28,644 nt of DNA. Source: JBDTRY01 sp039931435. GTDB taxonomy: Bacteria; Acidobacteriota; Thermoanaerobaculia; Gp7-AA8. A program made the position numbers and the translations under genes. The notes beneath the pieces are model-generated. The model did not search any database, was not told the DNA's origin, and worked only from the letters and a program-made list of their open reading frames with translations. The stretch is from NCBI GenBank assembly GCA_039931435.1, contig JBDTRY010000025.1, forward strand, positions 1 through 28,644. Reading direction: 5' to 3'. Positions 1-7,500 of the stretch are shown here, one piece after another (position 1 is the stretch's first letter; every line of letters begins with the position of its first letter).

Positions 1-1
1 G

Positions 2-49
2 GCAACCGGGAAGGTGGAAGAGATCCTTCGCTCGACGCTCAGGATGACA
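2..49. repeat. Dispersed intergenic repeat, copy 1
   Basis: This stretch is nearly identical to 7451-7500: both start GCAACCGGGA, share AGAGATCCTTCGCTCGACGC and end AGGATGACA. Only a few substitutions and one inserted T separate them. The core has imperfect dyad symmetry (ATCCT pairs with AGGAT, with an inner GC/GC pair). Both copies lie outside genes. The family is not named here because copy number elsewhere cannot be seen. Confidence 0.8.
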
Positions 50-99
50 GCCGGCCATAGCGTTTCTTTCCCTCTGGTTCAGCGCCCTCGCTGTTGGTG

Positions 100-174
100 C
101 GCTCGGGATGACACGATGTGGTAGCCGTGTCGACCCGGACACCGGCGCTTACGCCGCTCCCCCATCGGGACAAC
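100..174. repeat. Degenerate copy of the GGATGAC intergenic repeat
   Basis: It begins CGCTCGGGATGAC, as do the repeats near 7715. It contains the inverted pair GACACG (110-115) and CGTGTC (126-131), then ACACCGGCG and CATCGGGACAAC, which parallel the order of motifs in the tandem units at 7674-7790. It is more diverged than those. The rest of 1-239 shows no gene. Confidence 0.5.
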
Positions 175-239
175 CAGCGGGCCCTTTCTGATGTGGCCGA
201 ACGTTCCGATTCGTCTATGCTTCGATTCGGAATTCGATC

Positions 240-1769
240 GTGATCGTCCGCATCGCACCTGCAGGAGACGATGGACTACTCGTGGAGCTGCCCTCAGGCA
301 TCTCCGCTTCCGAGCTGCATGAAGCGGCGCGCTTCGGGCGTGGCCTTCCTGGTGTGACGAGTTGTACCACCGGCTACTCTTCGCTGCTGCTCTCCTTCTC
401 CGCATCAATCGACCGAAACGCCGTAGCCGGCGCCTTCGCCAATTTTGTTCCGCTCCCGGGAAAGGCTACGACGGCCAGCGTCATCCATCACCTCGCACTG
501 TCCATTCACCCCGGGGACGCCCCCGATCTCGAAGAGCTGCTTTGGAAGTCGGGCACGACCAGGGCGCAGTTCGTGGCCACTCTGGCTGAACTGCAACTCA
601 CTGCCCGATTCCTCGGGTTTCGCGCCGGCTTTGCTTACCTCGATGGAATTCCGAGCGGATGGGAGATGCCGCGTCGCGCCGCGACCCGCTCCCGTGTTCC
701 CGCCGGCTCGTTTGCCATCGCCGGCACGACGGCCGCTTTTTATCCGGTGGAGTCTCCCGGGGGTTGGAACCTGATCGGGCGCACGGACGCTCCGCTCTGG
801 GAACCGGGCGCGGAGCAACCAAATCGAATCGCAATCGGAGACGTGGTCATGTTGGAACCGACGGAAGAGCGATTGTCTCCGGCGGTCTCTGCGAAACCGC
901 GGGCGGCCAACCCGAAAGAAGGACCGTTCGCGGAAATCATCCGGGCGGGCAGCTACACAGCCATCGTTCCGAAACGGGAGCTGACGCATATCCTGAGTGG
1001 AGGCACTCCTGGGGGACCGTTTCACATCGCCGCCGCCGAAGCGGCAAACCTTGCAGCGGGAAACGCTGCCGAGGCCACGATCCTGGAGTGCGCGCAGGTT
1101 GGGCCGGCAATGCGCATTATCGAAGATGCGTTGCTGGCCTGGAGTGGTGCTGAAGTGATGATCCGGTTCAATGGAACCGAGGTACCGGTTACGAGCCGGT
1201 TCGCAGCTGCTGCCGGGGACGTTCTGGAAGTGGGAAGAATGAAGAACGGCTTTCGGGGATACCTCGCGGTCGCCGGTGGTTACGCGAACGATGCATGGCC
1301 TGAGTTGACGGCAAATACGCTCGATCGAGGCGCGCTGCTCTCACGGGGGAACGATCGGCGCGATGCGAATCCCCGGTGGCGACCGGTACCTCAGGTCACT
1401 TCGGATGAGGTCACCGTCGTGGCCGGACCGCACCAGGTCAGCGATGCCTTACTGGAATGGATCGCCTCGCGGGACTGGAAGGTCACGCCCAATTCGAATC
1501 GAGTGGCAGTTCGATTCCACTGCGGAGACTCTTCATCGTTTGCAATCCCGGGAGAGCTTCGATCGTGCGGGATGACCTTCGGTACGGTGCAACTGCATCC
1601 TTCCGGCGAGATCGTAGCCATGGGGCCGGACCATCCCGTGACGGGCGGTTACCTGCAGGTCATGACCGTGATCGCCGCGGACCGCTGGAAGCTGGGACAG
1701 TTGGCCCCGGGAGACTCGATCCGCTGGAAGGTTCGGCGAGAGGAACGGGGAATCGTCGCGGACTTCTGA
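240..1769 (+). CDS. pxpBC: 5-oxoprolinase subunits B and C fused (PxpB-PxpC, KipI-KipA type)
   Basis: PxpB and PxpC, together with PxpA, hydrolyse 5-oxoproline to glutamate using ATP in the cytoplasm. Residues about 1-215 are the KipI/PxpB half: GFRAGFAYLDGIP, PRRAATRSRVPAGS and SPGGWNLIGRT are typical. Residues about 230-509 are the KipA/PxpC half: IIRAGSYT, GYLAVAGGY, and near the end VTGGYLQVMTVIAADRW and QLAPGD. The usual PxpC signature after IIRAG (roughly D-x-GR, then G-P-MD) is diverged here to PKRELTHILSGGTPGGPFH, so the biotin-carboxylase-like half may have altered function. The 509 aa length matches about 218 plus about 300 for the separate subunits. The start is GTG at 240 with no clear ribosome site, so the N-terminus is less certain, but the first residues IVRIAPAGDDGLLVEL fit the family. 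No pxpA is present in the window; it may lie upstream. Confidence 0.85.
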   Translation: MIVRIAPAGDDGLLVELPSGISASELHEAARFGRGLPGVTSCTTGYSSLLLSFSASIDRNAVAGAFANFVPLPGKATTASVIHHLALSIHPGDAPDLEELLWKSGTTRAQFVATLAELQLTARFLGFRAGFAYLDGIPSGWEMPRRAATRSRVPAGSFAIAGTTAAFYPVESPGGWNLIGRTDAPLWEPGAEQPNRIAIGDVVMLEPTEERLSPAVSAKPRAANPKEGPFAEIIRAGSYTAIVPKRELTHILSGGTPGGPFHIAAAEAANLAAGNAAEATILECAQVGPAMRIIEDALLAWSGAEVMIRFNGTEVPVTSRFAAAAGDVLEVGRMKNGFRGYLAVAGGYANDAWPELTANTLDRGALLSRGNDRRDANPRWRPVPQVTSDEVTVVAGPHQVSDALLEWIASRDWKVTPNSNRVAVRFHCGDSSSFAIPGELRSCGMTFGTVQLHPSGEIVAMGPDHPVTGGYLQVMTVIAADRWKLGQLAPGDSIRWKVRREERGIVADF

Positions 1770-1786
1770 TCGGGCCCGCGACGATT
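1751..1786. terminator. 11-bp perfect hairpin between convergent genes
   Basis: AATCGTCGCGG (1751-1761) and CCGCGACGATT (1776-1786) are perfect inverted repeats around a 14-base loop that contains the pxpBC stop codon. A modest TTTCCGTTGT follows on the + strand. It sits between two convergent genes, so a shared terminator is likely, though neither side has a strong T run. Confidence 0.55.
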
Positions 1787-1793
1787 TCCGTTG

Positions 1794-2876
1794 TCAGGAT
1801 TTGTCGCCGTAAACGTAGCCTTCCCGAGCCTTGATCCGAAACTCCGGATTGCGAAGCGAGACGTTGATCTTCTGATAGCCCGATTCGCCTCTGGGCTTGT
1901 TCGAGTAGTAGCTGAGCATGTAGTACCCGTTGTTCGCCTTCTCGATCTGCTTGAGGGGAGTGGTGAAATTCACCACGTTGCGGAAGTATTCACCTCCCGT
2001 GGCGCTGGCCATCCTCGACAGCGTGTCTTCCTGCGGGTAGTGCCCGACGACATTGCGAAGCAGGTTGATGGCATAGACGCTGACGTTGGCCTCGTTCAAT
2101 GCCTGAACCATCGGACGATAGTATGTGTCGTCATTCTCCAGGAATTCGGGCATGTTCGGTGCCGTGTCGCCGATGCCGACGGAGAACATGGCCATGACCT
2201 TGCGGGCCGGAACCTGGGGCAGGGCGTCGGCGAGGACCCGGACGGCGTCGTAGACACGGCCGGTGCGGTACATCATCGTGCCCATGTTCAGGTTCTTCAT
2301 GATTGAAAAGTCATCGGCGTAGGCGGGCACCGCGGACAATCCGTCGGAGAACATCACGGCGTCGTCCAGAGCCTTCTTCAGAATCCTTTTGTCAGAGGTG
2401 AAATCGGCATAGATCTTCAGACGGGCATCGTGACCGACGATGGCCACTTTGTCCTGTGGTTTGAGTTGCTCGTCGATGAACTGCCCCGCGGAACGCTTGA
2501 CGCGCAGAAGCTCGCTCTGAAGCCCGAGGCCGATGGGTGCGCCGAGTAGCTTGTCGAAGAAGATGATGAAGTAGCGTTCCTCGTGGACACGCTCCACCTT
2601 GAATGCCGCTTTCGTTTCAGGCGAGTCCAGCAGCGTGCGGTTGGTGAAATAGTCGACGGACGCGATTTCCTGTGGGGTGCCGTCTTCTTTGACGACGAAA
2701 TCATCCTTGCCCAGGCCGAGAATCTGGTTTCCTCGCCGGTCGGTGACAGTGGCGTCGACCAGGACCAGGTTGACGTCGAGTTTTTCCTTGAAGGGTTGTT
2801 CGGGCTGGTCGGAGGACTGCGCGGCCAGGGGAATGGCACTGAGAACACTGAGCAGCAGAATCGGGATCGTTTTCAT
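1794..2876 (-). CDS. Secreted VWFA-related protein, Acidobacteria type
   Basis: The protein has 360 aa. Residues 1-19 form a signal peptide (MKTIPILLLSVLSAIPLAAQ, cleavage near AAQ), so it should be exported. The segment after it (DVNLVLVDATVTDRRG, GLGKDDFVVKEDG, QEIASVDYFTN) is the hallmark N-terminal beta domain of the Acidobacteria VWFA-related family. A von Willebrand A-like fold follows from about residue 100 (RYFIIFFDKLLG, KVAIVGHDARLKIY, KVMAMFSVGIG). The canonical metal-site D-x-S-x-S is not kept; FFDKLLG stands in its place, so classical MIDAS metal binding is doubtful. A ribosome site AAGAAGG lies about 10 bases before the ATG. The gene is monocistronic and convergent with pxpBC. 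The molecular role of this family is unknown. Confidence 0.8.
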   Translation of the reverse strand: MKTIPILLLSVLSAIPLAAQSSDQPEQPFKEKLDVNLVLVDATVTDRRGNQILGLGKDDFVVKEDGTPQEIASVDYFTNRTLLDSPETKAAFKVERVHEERYFIIFFDKLLGAPIGLGLQSELLRVKRSAGQFIDEQLKPQDKVAIVGHDARLKIYADFTSDKRILKKALDDAVMFSDGLSAVPAYADDFSIMKNLNMGTMMYRTGRVYDAVRVLADALPQVPARKVMAMFSVGIGDTAPNMPEFLENDDTYYRPMVQALNEANVSVYAINLLRNVVGHYPQEDTLSRMASATGGEYFRNVVNFTTPLKQIEKANNGYYMLSYYSNKPRGESGYQKINVSLRNPEFRIKAREGYVYGDKS

Positions 2877-3008
2877 GGGCGGGAACCTTCTTTCAGAGAG
2901 TACAACGAACGGAATGAGTCCGTGGATTCCTTGGAGAAGGGAGGGGGGCGAAGAAGTAGCAGATGGGAGGCGAGAGCGTAACCTTCACCTCGTTGCCGCA
3001 GGTTGAAT

Positions 3009-3085
3009 TGGTCGGGGCAAGAGGACTTGAACCTCCGACCTCACGGTCCCGAACCGTGCGCTCTACCAGGCTGAGCTATGCCCCG
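3009..3085 (-). tRNA. tRNA-Pro (anticodon CGG)
   Basis: Read on the minus strand, CGGGGCA pairs with TGCCCCG as a 7-bp acceptor stem. The D arm is GCTC...GAGC. The anticodon stem CACGG/CCGTG closes the loop TTCGGGA, giving anticodon CGG (reads codon CCG). The T arm is GGAGG-TTCAAGT-CCTCT with one G-T pair. The discriminator base is A and the CCA end is encoded (3009-3011). Length is 77 nt without an intron. CCG is a common proline codon in GC-rich genomes. Confidence 0.96.
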
Positions 3086-3100
3086 GAAAATTGAAATTCT

Positions 3101-3117
3101 GAGGCCCTGAGGGCCTC
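3101..3117 (-). other. Hairpin in the tRNA-Pro leader
   Basis: GAGGCCC (3101-3107) and GGGCCTC (3111-3117) form a 7-bp stem with a 3-base loop. It lies between the promoter and the tRNA 5' end, so it would sit in the leader that RNase P removes. On the minus strand it is followed by a T-rich stretch (AGAATTTCAATTTT), so it could also act as a weak terminator or attenuator. Function is inferred only from position. Confidence 0.45.
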
Positions 3118-3133
3118 CACGGAAGGAACGCGG

Positions 3134-3163
3134 ATTGTAGGAGATTTCAATCCGGCCGGTCAA
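3134..3163 (-). promoter_or_regulatory. Sigma-70-type promoter of tRNA-Pro
   Basis: On the minus strand TTGACC (3163-3158) is followed after 18 bases by TACAAT (3139-3134). Each box matches the consensus at 5 of 6 bases. The predicted start, near 3127, is about 40 bases before the tRNA. This is the best-looking promoter in the window. Confidence 0.75.
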
Positions 3164-3301
3164 ACCGCCTTACTGCCTCCCAGTTAACCACGGTGTCCCG
3201 AGGCTCATTCCGAGCCTCAGGTTCCGATCCTCGAGCGTTCCCGATCCCGTATCATGACCGGATCGCCCGGACTCGCGAACTCCCGCCATGAAGGTGCCCG
3301 A

Positions 3302-4198
3302 TTGAAACCACTGATAAAATTTCTCGTCGTCTTCTCTCTGTTGATTCCCGCTCCCCTCATGGCCTGGGGTGAAAAGGGCCACTATGCGGTCAACGAGGCC
3401 GCTACCTACGGTACGCCGACGAGCATGCCGGCTTTCTTTCTGGAAGCGTTTCCTCGGCTGGTTTACCTCGCTTACGATCCCGATCGCTGGCGTAGTGGCG
3501 GCGATTCGATCGAGTCCGTGAATCCTCCGAACCATTTTCTCGATTACGAGTTCGTGTCGTCGCTGTCGTTGCCTCGAAAACGTTATGAGTACATTGCGCT
3601 GCTTTATTCGTCGGGGACGTTGCGCCAGCACTCACTGAAAGTCGACGGCCCCGGCTTTCTGCCCTGGAAGATTGCCGAGACCGCCGATCTGCTCGAGTTG
3701 CAATGGCGGATGTGGCGAAGATCGCAGCCGGGAACGGTCGAACGCGAGCAGATCGAGCAGAACATCATCAACGCTGCCGGCCTGCTCGGTCACTACGTCG
3801 GGGATGCCGCGAATCCCGATCACGCCACGGTCAACTACAACGGATGGACCTCACCGAATCCGAACGGATACCCCATCGACTGCGACGCTCACTGGCGATT
3901 CGAAACGCAGTTCGTCTCGCGAGACATCGAAGCATCGAGCGTCTTCCCTCTGCTCCGGCCCGCGCAACTTCGCGGTGATTACTTCGCCACGGCCCTGGAG
4001 GAAATCCGAGAGAGCAACGGGCTGGTGGAGTTTCTCTACCGGCTGGACCGTGACGGAGCCTTTCAGCCGCACAGCCGAACCGAACCGGCCGGCCGTCAGT
4101 TTGCGCTGGAACGCCTTGCCGCAGGAGCGTCCTACCTGCGGGATCTGTGGTGGTCGGCCTATGTGCGCTCCGGAGAGAAGCAGGTCCGGGAAGACTGA
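3302..4198 (+). CDS. Secreted zinc-dependent S1/P1 nuclease / phospholipase C-like enzyme
   Basis: This family cleaves phosphodiesters with a three-zinc centre after export. A TTG start at 3302 is chosen over the upstream ATG (3254) because GAAGGTG (3290-3296) sits 5 bases before it and it gives a clean signal peptide (KPLIKFLVVFSLLIPAPLMA). Cleavage after A21 leaves tryptophan (W22) as the first mature residue. In P1 nuclease and Bacillus phospholipase C the N-terminal Trp itself binds zinc. The mature protein begins WGEKGH, so His is position 6 as in P1. Further ligands fit: D60 or D61, H78, H164-x3-D168-x5-H174 (same spacing as P1 H116/D120/H126), H197 and E201. Glu at the last site resembles phospholipase C rather than P1 (Asp). 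Length is 298 aa. Whether the substrate is nucleic acid or phospholipid cannot be told from sequence. Confidence 0.8.
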   Translation: MKPLIKFLVVFSLLIPAPLMAWGEKGHYAVNEAATYGTPTSMPAFFLEAFPRLVYLAYDPDRWRSGGDSIESVNPPNHFLDYEFVSSLSLPRKRYEYIALLYSSGTLRQHSLKVDGPGFLPWKIAETADLLELQWRMWRRSQPGTVEREQIEQNIINAAGLLGHYVGDAANPDHATVNYNGWTSPNPNGYPIDCDAHWRFETQFVSRDIEASSVFPLLRPAQLRGDYFATALEEIRESNGLVEFLYRLDRDGAFQPHSRTEPAGRQFALERLAAGASYLRDLWWSAYVRSGEKQVRED

Positions 4199-4295
4199 CG
4201 CGCACAGCAACCGATCGATGATGTACTCAGGGGACGTTCACGAAAACCAGTGTCACAATTCCAATCATGCAGGAGGTCAGTTCAGGCGCAGCGGG

Positions 4296-4832
4296 TTATG
4301 TCCCAACCCACGTTACGTCCGGGACTCCTGCTTGAAAATTCGCGTACCGCGCCGCCACGAAAAGGTAATCAGAAAGCCGGTTGAGATAGACGATCTGGTT
4401 CGCGTTCTCCGTCTCACTCTGCAGCGAGACCACGCGCCGCTCGGCACGACGGCAGACCGTACGCGCCACGTGCAGGTGCGCGGCCGCTGGCGCCCCCCCG
4501 GGAAGAATGAAGTTTTTCAGCGGATGGAGATGCGATTCCATCCTGTCGATCGCTGACTCCAGCCCAGCGGAACGTTGTTCTGGAACCCCCGGGAATCGCT
4601 CGCCGTGTCCCGGAGCCGCCAGCTGGGCACCGAGGTCGAAGAGGTCGTTCTGAATGGCCCGAAATTCACCGTCCAGCTCGGAATCAGGCCAGCTGGCGCG
4701 AACGACCCCGATGAAAGAATTCAGCTCGTCCACCGTACCGTAAGCCTCGATGCGCGGGTCGCTTTTCGGTACCCGGTCCCCGCCCAGAAGCGAGGTCTCC
4801 CCGTCATCCCCTCCGCGCGTATAGATTTTCAT
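4296..4832 (-). CDS. ATP:cob(I)alamin adenosyltransferase, PduO type
   Basis: The enzyme transfers the adenosyl group of ATP to reduced cobalamin, making coenzyme B12 in the cytoplasm. The 178 aa length is usual for single-domain PduO/MMAB-type proteins. The N-terminal ATP-binding motif is clear (YTRGGDDGETSLLGGDRVPK at residues 4-23), followed by EAYGTVDELNSFIG. The C-terminal helix carries the family pattern LNRLSDYLFVAARYAN. A GGAGG site lies 6 bases before the ATG. The gene is alone on its strand and diverges from the 4912 gene. No cobalamin riboswitch or other B12 gene is visible in the window, so it probably serves B12 salvage by an enzyme encoded elsewhere (a mutase or reductase). Confidence 0.93.
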   Translation of the reverse strand: MKIYTRGGDDGETSLLGGDRVPKSDPRIEAYGTVDELNSFIGVVRASWPDSELDGEFRAIQNDLFDLGAQLAAPGHGERFPGVPEQRSAGLESAIDRMESHLHPLKNFILPGGAPAAAHLHVARTVCRRAERRVVSLQSETENANQIVYLNRLSDYLFVAARYANFQAGVPDVTWVGT

Positions 4833-4853
4833 CGCAATCCTCCATTCTCACAG

Positions 4854-4882
4854 TTGCGCGAACGCCCGAATTCTCCTATCGT
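4854..4882 (+). promoter_or_regulatory. Weak candidate promoter of the 4912 gene
   Basis: TTGCGC (4854-4859) and TATCGT (4877-4882) are separated by 17 bases and lie about 30 bases before the start codon, in the divergent gap after the adenosyltransferase. The boxes match consensus at only 3 and 4 of 6 positions. Confidence 0.3.
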
Positions 4883-4911
4883 GGCGATGTCCAAATCTAT
4901 CCGGAGGAACT

Positions 4912-5493
4912 ATGTTTCGCAAACTTACACTCCTGACGGCAGTGGCTCTGATCGCGTCAACCGTTACAGTCCAGCAGATGTTCGGCAAGGGCAAATCATC
5001 GAACCGTTTTGTCGACACGGACGATTATAAGAAGGGCGAGTACGACAAGGGAGTCATCGAGGACTATTCCAACCTTGTGGAAGGGGATGGCGTGGAGTGG
5101 GTCTACGTGGCACCGGGCATCCATCTGGCCGATTACAAGGTCAAAGTGGGAACATTCAAGAACAAGTCCGACGTGACCAGCAACTCGATGATGAAGTCCT
5201 TCGAGCAGACACTGAGCGAATCTCTGGAACGCAAGGGTTCGAAGGGGGCGAAGGGCACGCTGAGCGCGGAGGGAGCAGTCTACTGGGCCGAGCGCTCCAG
5301 CCAGGGCAAACGATGGATCCCGTATGCCGGAGGCCATCTGGCCCAGGCAGGGGTGGGAGCCGAGGTCATTCTCCGCGACGCCAAAGGAGACATTGTGGCC
5401 GAGTTCCGCCATTCAGGGCGGGAAGGCGATCGCCTGGAGTCAGCGGCCGAGGAAGTGGCTGACGATATCGCCGGGTATATTTCGGATCACTAA
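4912..5493 (+). CDS. Secreted protein of unknown function
   Basis: The 193 aa protein starts with a basic-hydrophobic signal sequence (MFRKLTLLTAVALIASTVTV, residues 1-20), so export is expected. No lipobox cysteine is present. After a charged linker rich in K, D and E comes VEWVYVAPGIHLADYKVKVG (residues 61-80), then a helical part with FEQTLSESLERKG and a glycine-rich beta part (GGHLAQAGVGAEVILRDAKGDIVAEFRHSG). It ends in an amphipathic helix (ESAAEEVADDIAGYISD). This order resembles small envelope proteins of the DUF4410/DUF3313 kind, in which a beta-alpha core is followed by a statement of inherited metal- or ligand-free fold, but I cannot assign a family firmly. GGAGGAA precedes the ATG. 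A strong terminator follows, so it is probably monocistronic. Confidence 0.75.
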   Translation: MFRKLTLLTAVALIASTVTVQQMFGKGKSSNRFVDTDDYKKGEYDKGVIEDYSNLVEGDGVEWVYVAPGIHLADYKVKVGTFKNKSDVTSNSMMKSFEQTLSESLERKGSKGAKGTLSAEGAVYWAERSSQGKRWIPYAGGHLAQAGVGAEVILRDAKGDIVAEFRHSGREGDRLESAAEEVADDIAGYISDH

Positions 5494-5514
5494 GCGATCG
5501 ACATCGCTGCAATG

Positions 5515-5541
5515 AAAAAGGATCCGCGCGCGATCCTTTTT
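5515..5541. terminator. Bidirectional intrinsic terminator
   Basis: AAAAAGGATC (5515-5524) and GATCCTTTTT (5532-5541) form a perfect 10-bp stem with a 7-base loop. The A-run and T-run flank a GC core, so it works in both directions. It lies between the convergent 4912-5493 (+) and 5559-7229 (-) genes. Confidence 0.85.
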
Positions 5542-5558
5542 CGTTTCCGATCGATCGG

Positions 5559-7229
5559 CTATTCGTCCGATTCAAGCTGGCGGATGCGGTCCTTGACGAC
5601 CATTTCAGCCATCTCCGGAACCACTTCCCAGGCGATGTTCCGAATGAGATCTTCCGACATCAGGCTGACCACGCGCCTGGCAATCCGTTCGACATCGTCT
5701 TCCGAGAGCCCGGCAGCCCGCTCCTCTTCATTTTCTGCCGGAACGCTCTCTTCGGCCGGTGAATACATATCCATCGACGGAGAAGTCTGCGCGATTGCTT
5801 CTTCGGCGGAAGCGGAGGCCGTGTCGTCGGAACCCGGTCCGGACAGCGCCCAGCCATGTTCCTCGGAGGCCACGGTCGCCGCCGAGGAGAACGTCGGTTG
5901 AGCAGGGAAAGGGACGGGGCCCGTTTCTTCCTGCTCCGGTTCAGGCTCGGGCGAATCGTCTTCGTCGGGCACGTTGAGTGATTCAGGTGCCGCCTCGAGG
6001 GACGGTTCCGCTGGTGCCGTCGCGGGCCACTGGGTGGTCTCCGCCGACCAGGGTTCGGGCGATTCTGCTGCTGCTTCTCCGTCGTCCGATGCAGGTTGAT
6101 CCATCGGAGTAGTGTTCTCTTCTGCCGGCTCCGGAGTTTCATCCCTGGCTTGCTGCCAGTCTGTGCCGATCCGGGGGAAGGGAAGAGTTCTGCCGTTGGA
6201 CACGTCTTCCTGTTCGTCATCGGCCGAAGGCGAGGCGTCGTCCTGTACTTCGTCTGACGCCCACGATGACGCGGCAGTCTGGGGTTCAGACTGATCGTGG
6301 CTGTCCGCTTGAGAATCAAAACCGGTCCCCTCGGATGCAGAGAACGGTTCGGTTTCCTCAGAAAGTTGCGGGTGATCGAGCTGCCGGTCCTGTTGTCCTT
6401 GCTCGGGCGCGTCGTCACCGTCGGGTGTGGAGATATGTTCCGCTTCTTCGAAGAAAGTCGAGGCGCTGCCGCTCTGAGCGTTCACGTCGATCGATTCGGG
6501 GTCGGCCAATTCCAGACCTGATGCAGATGGGGAACTGGGGCTGTCTGTGGCCGACGTTTCGGGCGCCCAGCCGCTGGCGAGAAATGGCGACTCTTCTTCG
6601 GTCCGGGAGGCCGCTCCGGCGGAATGCGCAATCCCGGCTTCCTGCTCGAGCGGAGGAATCTGCCATGGCAGGGTGAGGTCGGCTTCCGCGTCCGGCGGTT
6701 CGTCGGACTGGGGGAAGACCGCATCATCCGAGGCGGTCTCGATGGGGCCAGCGACGTCGGCATGGGCAGCGTGATCGGGCGCGCTCGCTGCGGTCGTCTG
6801 CTCTGACGTGAACGAAGGCGCCACCTCGGCGGAAGGTGGCGGTTGGCGATGTCTTGCCTCGCTTGCTCGAATGAGCTCGTCGACCTTCTGAATCAGGCTT
6901 TGGGATTCGAACGGCTTGGTGACGATGGCGTCACAGCCTGCTTTCTCAGCCCGATCGGGATCGAACGGTTCAAAGGTACCGGTGAGAAGAATGACGGGGA
7001 TGTCCCGGTAGTCGGGATGAGACTTTACGTATTCGCAGACTTCGTAGCCGTTCTTTTCCGGCATGATGATGTCCGAGAGGATGATGTCCGGCCGGAACTC
7101 GGTGAGTTTCTGAATGGCTTTCGCGCCGTTGGATGCGGAAATGATCTGATAATCACCATCTGAAAACGTCAGCTCGACGACCTTCTGGATCGTGATGCTG
7201 TCATCAGCGAGCAGAATTTTTTTCGCCAT
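5559..7229 (-). CDS. Response regulator with long acidic disordered region and short C-terminal domain
   Basis: The 556 aa protein starts at the ATG at 7229 (MAKKILLADDS), with GGAG about 10 bases upstream; upstream in-frame codons do not resemble a receiver. Residues 1-125 are a CheY-like receiver: acidic pair D9-D10, phosphorylation site D53 (ILSDIIMP), T83 (LLTGT) and K105 (VTKPF). Residues about 130-505 are low complexity, rich in E, D, S, P, T and A, with scattered FP and WA patches, and are surely disordered. Residues about 510-556 form a helical tail (EDDVERIARRVVSLMSEDLI, then IAWEVVPEMAEMVVKDRIRQ). No DNA-binding or enzymatic output domain is seen. The tail resembles in style the C-terminal helices of polar scaffold proteins such as PopZ, but that is a visual analogy only. 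No histidine kinase is adjacent, so its partner is unknown. Confidence 0.85.
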   Translation of the reverse strand: MAKKILLADDSITIQKVVELTFSDGDYQIISASNGAKAIQKLTEFRPDIILSDIIMPEKNGYEVCEYVKSHPDYRDIPVILLTGTFEPFDPDRAEKAGCDAIVTKPFESQSLIQKVDELIRASEARHRQPPPSAEVAPSFTSEQTTAASAPDHAAHADVAGPIETASDDAVFPQSDEPPDAEADLTLPWQIPPLEQEAGIAHSAGAASRTEEESPFLASGWAPETSATDSPSSPSASGLELADPESIDVNAQSGSASTFFEEAEHISTPDGDDAPEQGQQDRQLDHPQLSEETEPFSASEGTGFDSQADSHDQSEPQTAASSWASDEVQDDASPSADDEQEDVSNGRTLPFPRIGTDWQQARDETPEPAEENTTPMDQPASDDGEAAAESPEPWSAETTQWPATAPAEPSLEAAPESLNVPDEDDSPEPEPEQEETGPVPFPAQPTFSSAATVASEEHGWALSGPGSDDTASASAEEAIAQTSPSMDMYSPAEESVPAENEEERAAGLSEDDVERIARRVVSLMSEDLIRNIAWEVVPEMAEMVVKDRIRQLESDE

Positions 7230-7450
7230 CTTTTGTAAGCTCCGAATACCTCGGCAACGTAACATCCAGTGAGCATGCAAGTCAACGATTCAGCGGTCCG
7301 AAACCTCTCCACGTCAAGAAATTACCTGTCCCGCAATCGCGCTCATGAAGCACCTCCGCGTTCCTGACGAGTTGGGGCGTGCTCGTTATGCTGAGGGAGC
7401 CAGGCCAGCGGAGGATCTCGTCGATGAGAATCGCGCCCTGGGTCGCGGTT

Positions 7451-7500
7451 GCAACCGGGAGGGTAGAAGAGATCCTTCGCTCGACGCTTCAGGATGACAC
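7451..7500. repeat. Dispersed intergenic repeat, copy 2
   Basis: This matches 2-49 almost base for base (GCAACCGGGA, then AGAGATCCTTCGCTCGACGC, then AGGATGACAC). Its end, CAGGATGACACG, is also the left end of the long inverted repeat at 7490-7688, so the two elements abut or overlap. Confidence 0.8.

Noticed and set aside
3672..4556. 294 aa + strand open frame overlapping 3302-4198 and running on into the adenosyltransferase
   Set aside because: It is out of frame with the zinc-enzyme motifs and crosses the gap and the convergent gene; Arg/Ser/Pro-rich composition is typical of a shadow frame.
4833..4911. Cobalamin riboswitch upstream of the adenosyltransferase
   Set aside because: The gap is only 79 bases and shows no B12-box-like motif or large fold.
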